Assembly: GCA_937969415.1 (NCBI GenBank)
Contig: CALBWK010000073.1
Coordinates: forward strand, 1 to 46,869
Length of the DNA: 46,869 nt
Reading direction: 5' to 3'
Source: an uncultured Saprospiraceae bacterium
GTDB taxonomy: Bacteria > Bacteroidota > Bacteroidia > Chitinophagales > Saprospiraceae
Shown here piece after piece: positions 1 through 11,100 of the stretch (within the stretch, counting starts at the first letter, position 1; every line of letters begins with the position of its first letter). The notes under the pieces are model-generated. The model worked only from the letters and a program-made list of their open reading frames with translations, made no database searches and had not been told where the DNA came from. Made by a program: the position numbers and the translations under genes.

Positions 1-123
1 TCGAATACCACTCTATGGCTATACGATGATGTTTCCTATCGCCTCGGTAATGAAAATTATCATAGCCCAGCTACTGTATATCTTATTGAGTTCGTAATGA
101 GTGTACAGTTTCTAATTTCTTGA
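1..123 (+). CDS. possible 3' end of an unidentified gene
   Basis: Frame 1 is open from the first base to a TGA at 121-123, giving 40 residues that end in ...SVQFLIS. I do not recognise the protein. A 40-codon open frame in AT-rich DNA can occur by chance, so this is only a candidate. In its favour, the palindrome at 302-335 could be a terminator for a gene arriving from the left. The stretch 124-301 shows no coding signal or RNA gene that I can see. Confidence 0.2.
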   Translation, partial: SNTTLWLYDDVSYRLGNENYHSPATVYLIEFVMSVQFLIS

Positions 124-301
124 AAATACATCCAGAAGAACTTATAAGAAGGCAGAACAGCTTCTTATCTTAAAGTCTGCTAACAATCGTGGCTGTTGAC
201 AAACTATTGATGATTTCTATATAATCTCAGACCATATGTGTATTTTAATTGTATGCAAGGGAAAAAGAGATACACGCCAATGATGTTTACTAAATCCTCA
301 A

Positions 302-335
302 AATAGTAGGTAGGCATTAATGCCTACCTACTATT
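302..335. repeat. perfect 34-bp palindrome (possible terminator or cruciform)
   Basis: Each base from 302 to 318 pairs with its partner from 335 back to 319; the arms contain GTAGGTAGGC and GCCTACCTAC. There is no clear T-tract after it, so a classic intrinsic terminator is not certain. It ends only 10 bases before the ATG at 346, so a transcript reading through would fold a strong hairpin next to the ribosome entry site. The terminator at 2058-2089 uses a related stem (TAGCCTACT/AGTAGGCTA). Confidence 0.7.
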
Positions 336-345
336 AAAATTACAA

Positions 346-1116
346 ATGATGAAAATCACAACATTTATAATCATACAAATTCTTCTTTGCTCTATATCTG
401 TAGTTGGCCAATCTATTTCTTATTACAAAGGTGATAGTTATCCTATATCACACAATGTAGTCAATGCAATAGGTTCGAATGGACAAATAATTGGAAATAG
501 GATATCATTAATTCAATTAGAATACCCTATAATCAACTCATTAAACATAACTGCATCGTATTGGGCGCATAAAACTTGGACTGAATTTAGTATTGACCAT
601 CCAGATACTTCATTATTTGGAAGAGCAGGATTTGGTCATGGTAGCACTAGAATAAAACAACGCAGATATGGACTGGGTATGCAATATGACATTCTTGATT
701 TCTACAATGTCCTCAAAGTAAGGCTGATGGGTAGAGTAGAATATGAAAAAAGTTTTGGTGGTCGTTCATTATCAAATTCGTCAATAGTAAGAACACTAGA
801 GCCTGATGACATCATAGATTACTTTCCTGCCATTGCAAGTATCCAAACTCATCCAGGAAGTCAGTTCTTACCTACAATAGGATTTGGTGTCAAGTTAAAC
901 CTACCTTGGCGATTATCCTTGAATGCTGATTACAATTGGACCTTTGGCCATCGAAGATCACAAACTATGTTCTTAGAATACTCATTTCAGGGTGAGCCAC
1001 AACCTACAGCAGAATGGTTTTCAGATGGAACTATGCGTATTGTTATGGTAGGTGTTTCTTTGAGAATATTGGGAGAAAAAAATAATGTTTCGAAGACAAT
1101 CAATGTGTTTAGGTAA
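346..1116 (+). CDS. secreted beta-barrel-like envelope protein, unknown family
   Basis: The 256-aa product begins with a lysine and a hydrophobic stretch ending ...SVVGQS, a good signal peptide for SPase I cleavage near residue 22. The mature part has many short alternating hydrophobic/polar segments rich in Y, W, G and R (for example near residues 65-120 and 170-245), which fits a small outer-membrane beta-barrel; this is inference from pattern only. Two adjacent ATGs (346, 349) could start it. The 34-bp palindrome lies just upstream. The next gene starts 16 bases after its stop on the same strand, so the two are probably co-transcribed. I do not recognise a named family and assign no function. 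Confidence 0.7.
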   Translation: MMKITTFIIIQILLCSISVVGQSISYYKGDSYPISHNVVNAIGSNGQIIGNRISLIQLEYPIINSLNITASYWAHKTWTEFSIDHPDTSLFGRAGFGHGSTRIKQRRYGLGMQYDILDFYNVLKVRLMGRVEYEKSFGGRSLSNSSIVRTLEPDDIIDYFPAIASIQTHPGSQFLPTIGFGVKLNLPWRLSLNADYNWTFGHRRSQTMFLEYSFQGEPQPTAEWFSDGTMRIVMVGVSLRILGEKNNVSKTINVFR

Positions 1117-1132
1117 CTGATGCTAATCGACT

Positions 1133-2047
1133 ATGAGAGAACAAGTTGTAGAGACGTTATACCGTGAGATAGAACCAGCTCTAGCAGCGATGGAGCCTCG
1201 GCGGGAAGAGGCACTTCGCAAAAACAATAATCTACAGATAGGATTAGCGGTGGCCATGGCTATCTTACTTGTCGTAGTTTTTATTTTTTTGCCTATCCCA
1301 TTTCCAGCAAATATCGTAGTACTTTTTGTCTTGTTCGGCATAGGAATGAGTTTCAGAAATTACTACAAAAATCAATACCTCAATAAGTACAAAAAGGATT
1401 TGACGCAGATTCTACTAAGTCAATTTGGTATAGAAAGCACTCATGAACCTAGTCAACATATCTATTCTAAATATTTCAAACAAAGTGGTCTATTCTCGTA
1501 TGCCAATACTTTCAGCGGCGATGACTTAATCAAAGGTCAAAAGGATGGAAATTTTTTCTTAGGCTCAGAACTTCGAGCCAAATACGTAAAACAAAGAAAA
1601 AAACGTACTTCAATAAACAGACTTATATTCAATGGATTCTACTTTTGTGGCCAGATCAAAAATGATACAGGTACTACAATTACCATTCACTCAATAGATT
1701 TCAAATATCAAAACTCAAGAAGACGTGGGCAGATTCCAGACTACGAATTCGAGAGCCTAAATGCTGATTTTGACAATAACTTCAGATTGGAATACACTGA
1801 TTATGATCGCACTTCAAACATATTGACGCCAGAGTTTATGCAAAAGCTTTTGGATTTTAAAGCAGCGCATCATCTTCCATTTGTGATACGCATTGCTCGC
1901 AATCAAGTGTACATCGCCATCCAAGAGAAAAAAGAATTCTTTGACATAAGATTTAGCGAGAAAGCCAATTCTAAAAAGCATATAGAAGTACTAGCAGATG
2001 ACTGTCAGTTTTTCTTTGATTTGGTTCAGCTCCTTGAGAGGCTGTAA
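1133..2047 (+). CDS. DUF3137-family membrane protein
   Basis: The 304-aa product has a charged N-terminal helix (about residues 1-30, many E and R), then two closely spaced membrane segments (about 35-55 and 58-75), then a soluble alpha/beta region to the C-terminus. The order of charged helix, TM hairpin and a domain with a GxFYxCGQ-like strand around residue 165 matches DUF3137 proteins, whose biochemical role is not established. It follows the preceding gene by 16 bases. A bidirectional terminator follows its stop at once and separates it from the giant convergent gene. Confidence 0.65.
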   Translation: MREQVVETLYREIEPALAAMEPRREEALRKNNNLQIGLAVAMAILLVVVFIFLPIPFPANIVVLFVLFGIGMSFRNYYKNQYLNKYKKDLTQILLSQFGIESTHEPSQHIYSKYFKQSGLFSYANTFSGDDLIKGQKDGNFFLGSELRAKYVKQRKKRTSINRLIFNGFYFCGQIKNDTGTTITIHSIDFKYQNSRRRGQIPDYEFESLNADFDNNFRLEYTDYDRTSNILTPEFMQKLLDFKAAHHLPFVIRIARNQVYIAIQEKKEFFDIRFSEKANSKKHIEVLADDCQFFFDLVQLLERL

Positions 2048-2048
2048 A

Positions 2049-2104
2049 CAAAAAAAATAGCCTACTCAATAAGATTATTAAGTAGGCTACTTCTGTTTTT
2101 TTTA
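2049..2104. terminator. bidirectional intrinsic terminator between convergent genes
   Basis: Stem TAGCCTACT (2058-2066) pairs with AGTAGGCTA (2081-2089), and inner A/T pairs can extend it. An A-run at 2049-2057 lies to its left and a T-run at 2096-2103 to its right, so both the plus-strand DUF3137 gene and the minus-strand giant gene get a stem followed by U residues. Confidence 0.85.
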
Positions 2105-2110
2105 GTTACA

Positions 2111-5100
2111 TTATTCTAATAATATAAATCTACTAACCTTATCTGATCTACTACAAACTACTTTAGCATGGAAGACACCAGGTCCAAATGATGAAAGATC
2201 CATCTCATAAGAAGTCGCACCTTTTACATTCTTCTTCATCACTACTTTCCCATAACTGTCATAGATAATCAATTGTCCACTCTCTTCTGGTAGATTCTCT
2301 ATAACTAGAGTCATATGCTCGTGAGCTGGATTAGGATAGAACTGGTAGCTGATTTGCAAGTTTTCCGTTGGTGTTTCTCCAGGCGCAAAGTTCTCAGCAC
2401 ATTCTGAAGGTATACCTGCAGACCAATCAGATCCCAAAATGCCATCTCCGTCATAATTAAGTGAGGCTCCTGTAGCAAATACTGTGGCAAATTCTCCTGT
2501 AGTCCATAGACCAGCTATCACTGCAATACCAGATCTAAAGTGACCAGTACTACCCCATTCTACGTAAGATCTTATAGAACTCGACTGACCAAAACTAGAA
2601 TCTACATATAGAGCCATCTCTCCGTCAGCGCCATCAACACCTATCGTTCCATCAACATCAACCACAACCAATTCACCAGGCTCAAGCACATAATCTCCAC
2701 AAGTTGTAGACAAATTACTTAGCTGTGCATACACCATATTCGAACACAAGAAGTAGCTACTGATATCGATATCAGCTGTTCCTATGTTAATTATTTCTAC
2801 CTGATTGTTTTCGTATACCTCATTGATGACAGGTTGACTACAGTCCAACTTGTTAACTGTAATAGGAATCGCAGTTTCTACAAAGCAATCATCAGAAAGT
2901 GGATCACTAGTCACATTGTCACCAACAGTTGCTGTAAAGCTACCTGTGAAAGAGATACCGTAAATCCTACATATACCGAAACTACTGCCTTCAAAATCGA
3001 AAGTATCGCTAGTAGCTATTTGCGTGATAACATCATTTTCATCCGTGAGTACAAACTGATAATTCCCAGCGACAGAATTAGTACTGACTATCAAGCTATC
3101 CGGAACACCATCTGACACACAGAAATCTATAGTGTTGTCTACAACTGAAGGTGCAGAAATCACGCCTGCATCAACTTGATTTTTGATCAGAGTAATTGAA
3201 TTTGACAATTCTGAACAGCCCAAAAGTTGATTGACATCAACGCCTGCAGTTAAGCCCAGAATCTCTTCACTCGAACTCAAATTAAATACCAAGCAGGTAT
3301 CGCCTACAAAACTCTCCACTGTGATAGCGGTAGTCCCTCCATTGATGACTTCAGTAACAATACTATCTAAGCCAGTAACAACATAATTAAACTCATTACC
3401 GACGGCGCCAGTCAAAGTCATAAACAATTGATCAGGGAAGCCGCCTTCACCTATACATACTTCTTCCGTAAGACTCCCTGCAGCAGTGGTCAACATACCA
3501 CCGTTGACAAAATCCTTGTTGACCGTTATAGAGTTAGACAATACAAACAAGCCATTACTCATTAAGTCATCTATATCCTCTCCGATTGTCAAACCAACTA
3601 AAGTGCTATCAAAACTTATATTATAAATTTCACAAGTCAATGAATCTTGGTCATCAAAAAAGAAAGGCGCACTTGAAGGAAGATCCAGTATAACACCATC
3701 TGTGTCTGTGATCACCCAAGCAAAGTCGAGTCCTAGCGTATCCGTCAATACAACTTCAACACTATCAAGACTTGTCATACTATTAAAACAAAGATCGACA
3801 GTAGTACTCCCATCCACTGTGGACAATACCCCACCGCTCACTGTTGCTTGTGTCACGTCAATCTGTATAGGTGTAGTGGTATCAAAACAACCATCGATAT
3901 CAACAATATTAGCGCCTACCTCAATGCCACTGTAGCCAGCATTAGCAGAAAGGAATGTAACAAAATAAGTTCCCGTGCCGAAGGTATCGAAATCAATTAC
4001 TGGTTGATCAGTCAACTGAACAATGACACCTTGATCGTCATAGACAACATAGAAAGTTGTATCACCTACGACAGTTCCGATTTGAGCAAAAACCACTTCG
4101 TCAGCTACACCATCTCCAGAAATAATAGTCGTGTTGCTATTGGTAGTAATAATGCCTGCAGAGACCATTTCTGCCGTCAATAAAATCGGATCAGACAGTC
4201 CAAATGAACCACCGAGATTACTTATGTTAGCAGGTACATTAAATCCAGTCAGCGTTGCATCATAGCCAATATGATAAAGTCTGAGAGAATCACCATTGAC
4301 TTCTACACTGACCAAAGTTGTGTCTTGAAGAAACTGAACTGTATCCTGAATATTAATTATGTTACCAAATTTATTAGTAATAAAATAAGTAAAGTTGGTT
4401 CCGACTTGTCCATTAGCCACTACCTCAACAGAATCCATAGTAGTATTTCCTACACAGCGTACGTGTTCAGTTCCACCTCCAACTAGAGTAATTACACCAC
4501 CAGAAGCCATCGTATTGGTAGCTTGTGCTTTGACTAAGGTAATCGGATTACTCAACTCAAAGCAGCCATCAAAATCAGCTGGACTATTACCATTCTGTAA
4601 GCCACTCAAGCCGAATGCATAAGCCACATTCCATAACTGGCAAGTACCAGGATTTAGATTCTCAAATGCAAATGGTGGCTCACCATTAGGAATAAATGTT
4701 ATATTTCCTAAAGTATCTGTTACCAACCAATTAGACGTATCAGCAGTGACACCTGTGAAATTAACAAATACAGAATCTATAGGTGCGCTACCCAAGAAAA
4801 GTGAATCAACTGATCCACCACCAGGCAATGACAGCACACCAGCTAAAGCAGAATTTTTTGTAATCGCAATAGGCGCATCACTAAAATCAAATGATCCTGA
4901 AAGTGCACTGATATTATTACCAACCATTAATCCTGTAAGCGGTGACTCAAAACTTAAATGCCAAATCTCACATTGATCCAAGCTACTTGTATCCAACACA
5001 AAAGGTGGAGCCATCGGTAGATCAACTATATTCTGAAGTGTATCTGTTATCACCCAAGCACTATTCGCACCCATAGCTGATGTTACACTTGCGAAGATGG

Positions 5101-8100
5101 TATCGTTGACCATGTCCGTTTTACATATCGTAATATTGTTTCCTTGCGTGCTGGTGACTATTCCACCATTGAGCACAATAGCGGAAGTCTTCACAACCTC
5201 AATACTATTAGACAAGGCGAAACATCCTTCTAAAGCAGCCAATTCAGCACCAAGCACCAATCCATTAAAGCCAAAATCAAAACTGGCTTCATATATCTGG
5301 CAAGTACTGCTGACTTGAGGACCAAACGTAAATAAATTTTCTTCTTGAATAGACTGTATCAATCCATTCCCATCTATCAATAGATAAACAGATGTATCTG
5401 CAGTAATCGCACTTGAAGTCACCATCAAGCTATCTATCATATTGTCAGCGACTGTAATATTAATTGAAGTACCACCAGTGCTGAGTTCTATATTGTTTCC
5501 AAGTATTTCTGACTTATTTAAGGTGACTGCATTCGAAAGCGCAAAGGCTCCCGTCAAAGAATCTATATGACTGTTGAAGTTGAGATTGGATATACTATCA
5601 TATACAATATGTCTAAACTCACATACGTCAGCAACCAAAGTATTAAGTGTAATCGGCAAGTTGTTTGGAACAGCAAATATAGTTCCTGAAGTATCAGATA
5701 GAATCCAAGCTTGATTAGCACCTACAGCTCCATTGAGTGCTAAATCAATAACTCCACCGTTAGCACCAATGCACACATCCAAAGTGTCTCCACCCGCAAG
5801 AGTAGAAATTGTACCCGCAATCAATGTGTCTCCAAGCAACTCTTCTTTGACTATAGAAACAACGTTAGATACATCAAAACAACCAGTAAGGTCCAAATTG
5901 AAATTATTTCCAACTTCAAGACCAGACAAGCCACTTGTTCCAAATACTACACTTCGTATCCTACATAAACCCGGATCTAGAGTGTCAGAAAAAACAAAAG
6001 TATTACTCAACTGTACATCTAGTATTGTATCAGTTCCTGTCGTTAATACGAATAAGGTAGAGTCACCAGAAGTATTGGTGTTGACTAATGTAAAAGTTTC
6101 GTCTATGCCATCATTCACCAATATGGTATCTGAAAACGCATTATTAGGAAGTACTAAAACACCGGCATCAAAGGCAATTTTCGTTACACTTACAAAGTTA
6201 GATAACTCAAAATTTCCTCCTAGACTATCAATAGATTCATTAAGAACCAATCCGGTTAAGGTAGAATCTGAACTAATGTGTACTATTTCACAAACTTGTG
6301 GACCACTTCCAGAAAAATCAAATGAAGCAGCATCAAAGATGCCGATAATATTGCCCGCAGAATTTACAACTGCAAAATCAGAATTATCTCCTTGCTCACC
6401 AGTCAAAACCAAATTAAGAGTCGGTGATAATCCACTGAGACATACCTCTGCAATATCCATAGAATCAGGAGTCATCAATGTACCACCCAGCAATACAAAA
6501 GGCGATTCTTCTTTAGTTACAGTAATCGAGTTAGATAAATCAAAGCACCCATCCAAAACAGAAACATTATTTCCAATTGCAAGTCCAGAAAGGCCTGTTG
6601 TATAACTTAAATTCCAAATCATACAAACACCAGGATTGGCATTTGTAAAGTCAAACGGCTCAGTCAAAGGCAAATCGAGAATCTCACCTAAAGTATCTGT
6701 AACCACCCATTGCATCGAATCTCCTTCAGCGCCATCTAGCACAACATCAACAATATCGGCCATCATATCACCAACAGTAATCGTAATCTCAGTGAGACTA
6801 TCTACTGTCATCAAGTTACCTCCATCTGTTTCATCACGCAGAACAGTTATCGCATTAGATAAATCAAAATCTCCAGATAGTTGGTTAATAAATCCTCCAG
6901 CCATAAGGTTGGCAACTGGACCATTGAAGCTGATATGATTGACAAAACAAGTTCCCGCAAAGGTGTTGACAAAATTAAATGGAGGATTATCAAATTCCGC
7001 TAATATAAATCCTGTAGCATCACTTAAGATATAAGATGAGCTATCACCAACCGCACCGACCAGCAACACACTATCTAGTGTAGTCATTGTTGTATTCAGA
7101 CAGATAGAAATAGTGTCTAATCCATCAGTAGTCATTAAGACACCTCCGTTGACGCCGGTCACAACACCAGTACGATTGACAACAATAGGATTAGATAAAT
7201 CATAACAACCATCTAACATAGTCGCATCATCTCCTACCGCAATTGCCGAACCAAATGAAGAACTCAAATTCCAAATCAGGCAAGTCCCTGGAGGTGTTGT
7301 TTCAAATGTAAACGGTGAAGTCATATTTAAGTCCAATACAATTCCTGCTGCATCCGTAACTACCCATTGCGTGCTATCTCCAATGGCACCAGCCAAATTG
7401 ACTTCTATAGAATCGATGATGCCGTCTCCAATAATAATATCAAAAGTATCCAAACCAGATGGCGTGGTCAAAACACCTCCGTCAACTGCTCTTCTATCTA
7501 TAGTAACCGCATTGGATAAATCAAAATTACCGCTAAGCATTCCTATGTTTTGTCCGACCACTAAGCCCGTTAAGGTACTATCAGAACTGATATGCACTAT
7601 TTCACAAATTCCTACAGGTGTACTTGGACTTACCATAATCGCAGCACCAACAAAGCCTGTACTGTCAATTACTTCTAAGATTAGGCCTGATGTATCTGTA
7701 ACAGCGAAGTCAGAATTTTGTCCTTGTGCCATCACGAGTGTCGTCACGACAATAGAATCTTGACCTAAACAAACTTCAGAAATATTTGCACCAAGAAATC
7801 CACCTACTATTGATGGATTTGTTACACCTGTCCTAATGACCGTAATAGGATTTGACAAGTCATAACATCCATCAAGCATCGTCGCATCATCTCCCACTTC
7901 AATGGAAGATCCAAACGATGAACTTATATTCCATATCAGGCAAGTGCCCGGTGGAGTTGTCTCAAAAGTAAATGGCGGAGTCATAGCTAAGTCTAAAACT
8001 ATCCCTGCCGCATCCGTAACAACCCATTGTGTGCTATCGCCGACTGCACCAGACAACTCTACATCAATCTCATCTACAAGGCCATCGCCAATTACAATAT

Positions 8101-11100
8101 TAAAAGTATCTAAACCCGACGGGGTTGTTAAGACACCACCATCAACTGTTCTTCTGTCTATAGTTACAATATTAGAGAAGTCAAAATTACCACCTAGTGT
8201 ATCTATGTCTTGTCCTACAACTAATCCAGTTAATGTATCAATAGAACTAATATGCACTATCTCGCAAATGCCTACTGGGGTATTTGCTGCTACACTGATT
8301 GTAGTTCCTGTAAAGGCAGTACCATCAATAATCTCTAAGATTAGTCCCGAGGTATCTGTAACAGCATAAGCAGAATCATCTCCTTGCGCTGACACTAGTG
8401 TCGCAGTGACCAAGGTATCCTGACCCAAACAAATGTCATTTATATCTATACTGAGTACCCCACCCGCCAATGCATTGGGTACAAAAGGGGTTTTAGTAAC
8501 TGTAACAGGATTCGACAAAGCGAAGCATCCATCAATGTCTGCTACTAACTCTCCGATAGCCAGTCCAACTAGAGTCTCATTAAAAGTAAGATTCCATACC
8601 ATACACACACCAGCAGTATCCATATCAAATACTAAAGGCAGCGTAGGGAATTCCAATATACGTCCTTGGTTATCCGTTATAATGACTACGGTGCTATCTC
8701 CTTGAGCGCCTGCAGACAAAAAATCTACAACGTCCTCAAGACCATCATTTACTATTACTTCTATAGAGGTTAGACTATCAGTAGTGGTTAATGTACCTCC
8801 TTGTACTGCTGTTCTTGTAACAACAATAGGATTAGATAAATTAAACTCTCCAGCTAACTGATTAATATTTCCGGTCAATCCACTTGTCAATGAATCATAG
8901 ACTAAATGATAGACAACACATACTCCAACACCAGCAGCATCAAAATCGAATGAAGGTGACTGAGACGTCTCTAAAATTAATCCTGCCGCATCTGTAACGA
9001 CAAAAATAGAAGAATCGCCACCTATAGGATTAGATTGAAAAATAACATCAACCGTTTGGGTAAGACTCATTAACCCTATACAGACATCTGCAGCGGTCAG
9101 ACTATCTGTAGTAATAATTGTTCCCGCAAAAAGTGTATCGGCAACAACCGTCTCATCTTCTTTAACAACTTGTATCTGATTAGATAAATCGAAACAACCC
9201 GATAGGTCTGTAAGATTAAAATCTATATCTAGATTTTCAATTGCCCCACAATAACTTACATTCTGAATAAAGCAGACACCACTCTCTATAAAAGTGAAGG
9301 TGCTAGAATTTTGAATGCGTTGAATTACACCTGCGGCATTCGTTATTATAAAGGCATTATTTTCTCCTGTCGCACCATCAAGTCCTACCACTACCATAGC
9401 AGGGTCATTAGGATCGATAGTTACAGTTACACTTGAGTTACCGCTATCGAGAGAAAGCATACCACCTTCTACATCTTTTCGGATAACACTAACTGGCTCA
9501 GATAAATCAAAGCAAGCTAAATCAAGATTAGCAATGCTCGGAGCACCTGCATAAACGATAGGTGTTGTTGCATGAGACAAACTATATATTAAGCAAGTAT
9601 CAGCAGGTGTGCCAGCAAAATCAAATGTTGAGGTTGTATTGGATTCCAACACATTTCCATCCGTATCTGTAACTAACCAAGTATTAAAGTTGCCTTGATT
9701 ACCACTTACGGATAACGTCAAACTTGTATTGCCTACATCATTTAAGCAAATATCATAGCTCACGGGGCCATCTATCGAACCACCTACAACGACTTCACTA
9801 GTGAGTATCAGGGAATTAGAAACAGCAAGACAATCTGCTGATAGGTCAAACAGATTTGACCCAGGCATAAGATTAAGAATAGTTCCTTCATAAGATATAT
9901 TAATTATCTCTACAGAAGACGGTAGCGTATTGTCCAATACAATATTCCCATCTGAATCAACTGAAGGCACCTGAAGAATTTCTCTATCTGCATCTACAAT
10001 GACCCAGGCAAAAGATTCAGCGATAGCATCTACCAACGTCACTGGTACTCTTGTAAATTCAGCATCCATACACAAGACAATACTATCCTGACCATTAGAA
10101 GTTACCGTACCACCATCGACATTGAGTTTTGTTATGGTCAATGGATCTGATAGATCAAAACAGCCTACCAACTGCAACGCTGATTGACCAACTTCGAGAC
10201 CAACAATCCCTGACTCGTAACTAATGTGCCATACATTACAAATGTCCTCCGCTATAGTACTAAAGTCATCTATAACTTCATCGCTTAATAATAAAATGTT
10301 CCCAGACGCATCCGTCACGATAAAAGAACTCAAAGGTCCTACCGCTCCGGTAAGCTGAATATCCAATCCCGCAGTAGCATTACCTAGTCCTGTCGCTCCA
10401 TTACATAAGCTAGCTGATGTCTGTCCATTCATCATTGTCAAAACACCTCCATCCAAGACAGATGAAGTTGTTGAAATACTTATAGAATTAGACAAGACAA
10501 AACAGCCGTCAATCTCAGATAAACTTTGACCAACAATAAGTCCAGAAATGGTATTATCAAATGATAAAGCTGTCAATGAGAAATTACCACTATCGACTAA
10601 TCCCAAATTGATATTTGGTGTATCAAAAACAAATATTATTTCATCACCTTCAGTTAACACATAGAGTACGTTACTTCCTCCATTACCCGTAAGATTGGCA
10701 TTAAAAGCAAAATTATTCTGATTGGGGCAAACAACAAAAGTAGTTTGTCCACCTGGTGTCGTAAGTGTTCCACCTTGACCTACAAGGCTGTCATTTTTAT
10801 TAACGACTACTGCATTAGATAATTCAAAGCATCCTTCTAAGTCAGCTATTAATGCATTTAGTTCTAGACCGCTCAAGCCATCCTCATAACTTATGTGTCT
10901 TATAAAACATTGTGTTTCTGTAAGAGAGCTTAAATCAACGGGCAATTGATCTTCGATGAGTAGAATATTGCCATTAAAATTAGTTACGATATAGTCGCTA
11001 TTTTCTCCAGAAGCACCTTGCAAGTCCAATGACAAAGGTCCTGGCTCACCACAAAAATCTACTGTAGTTTCGCCATTGAGCGAGATTGATCCAGCTGATA

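Noticed and set aside
1123-1341. 72-codon minus-strand open frame over the start of the DUF3137 gene
   Set aside because: Antisense to a supported gene, no similarity recognised.
5733-6605. 290-codon open frame on the plus strand inside the giant gene, and several similar ones
   Set aside because: It is antisense to the 3449-aa gene, has a Ser/Pro/Thr-rich composition typical of mirrored repeat coding sequence, and shows no domain or start context.
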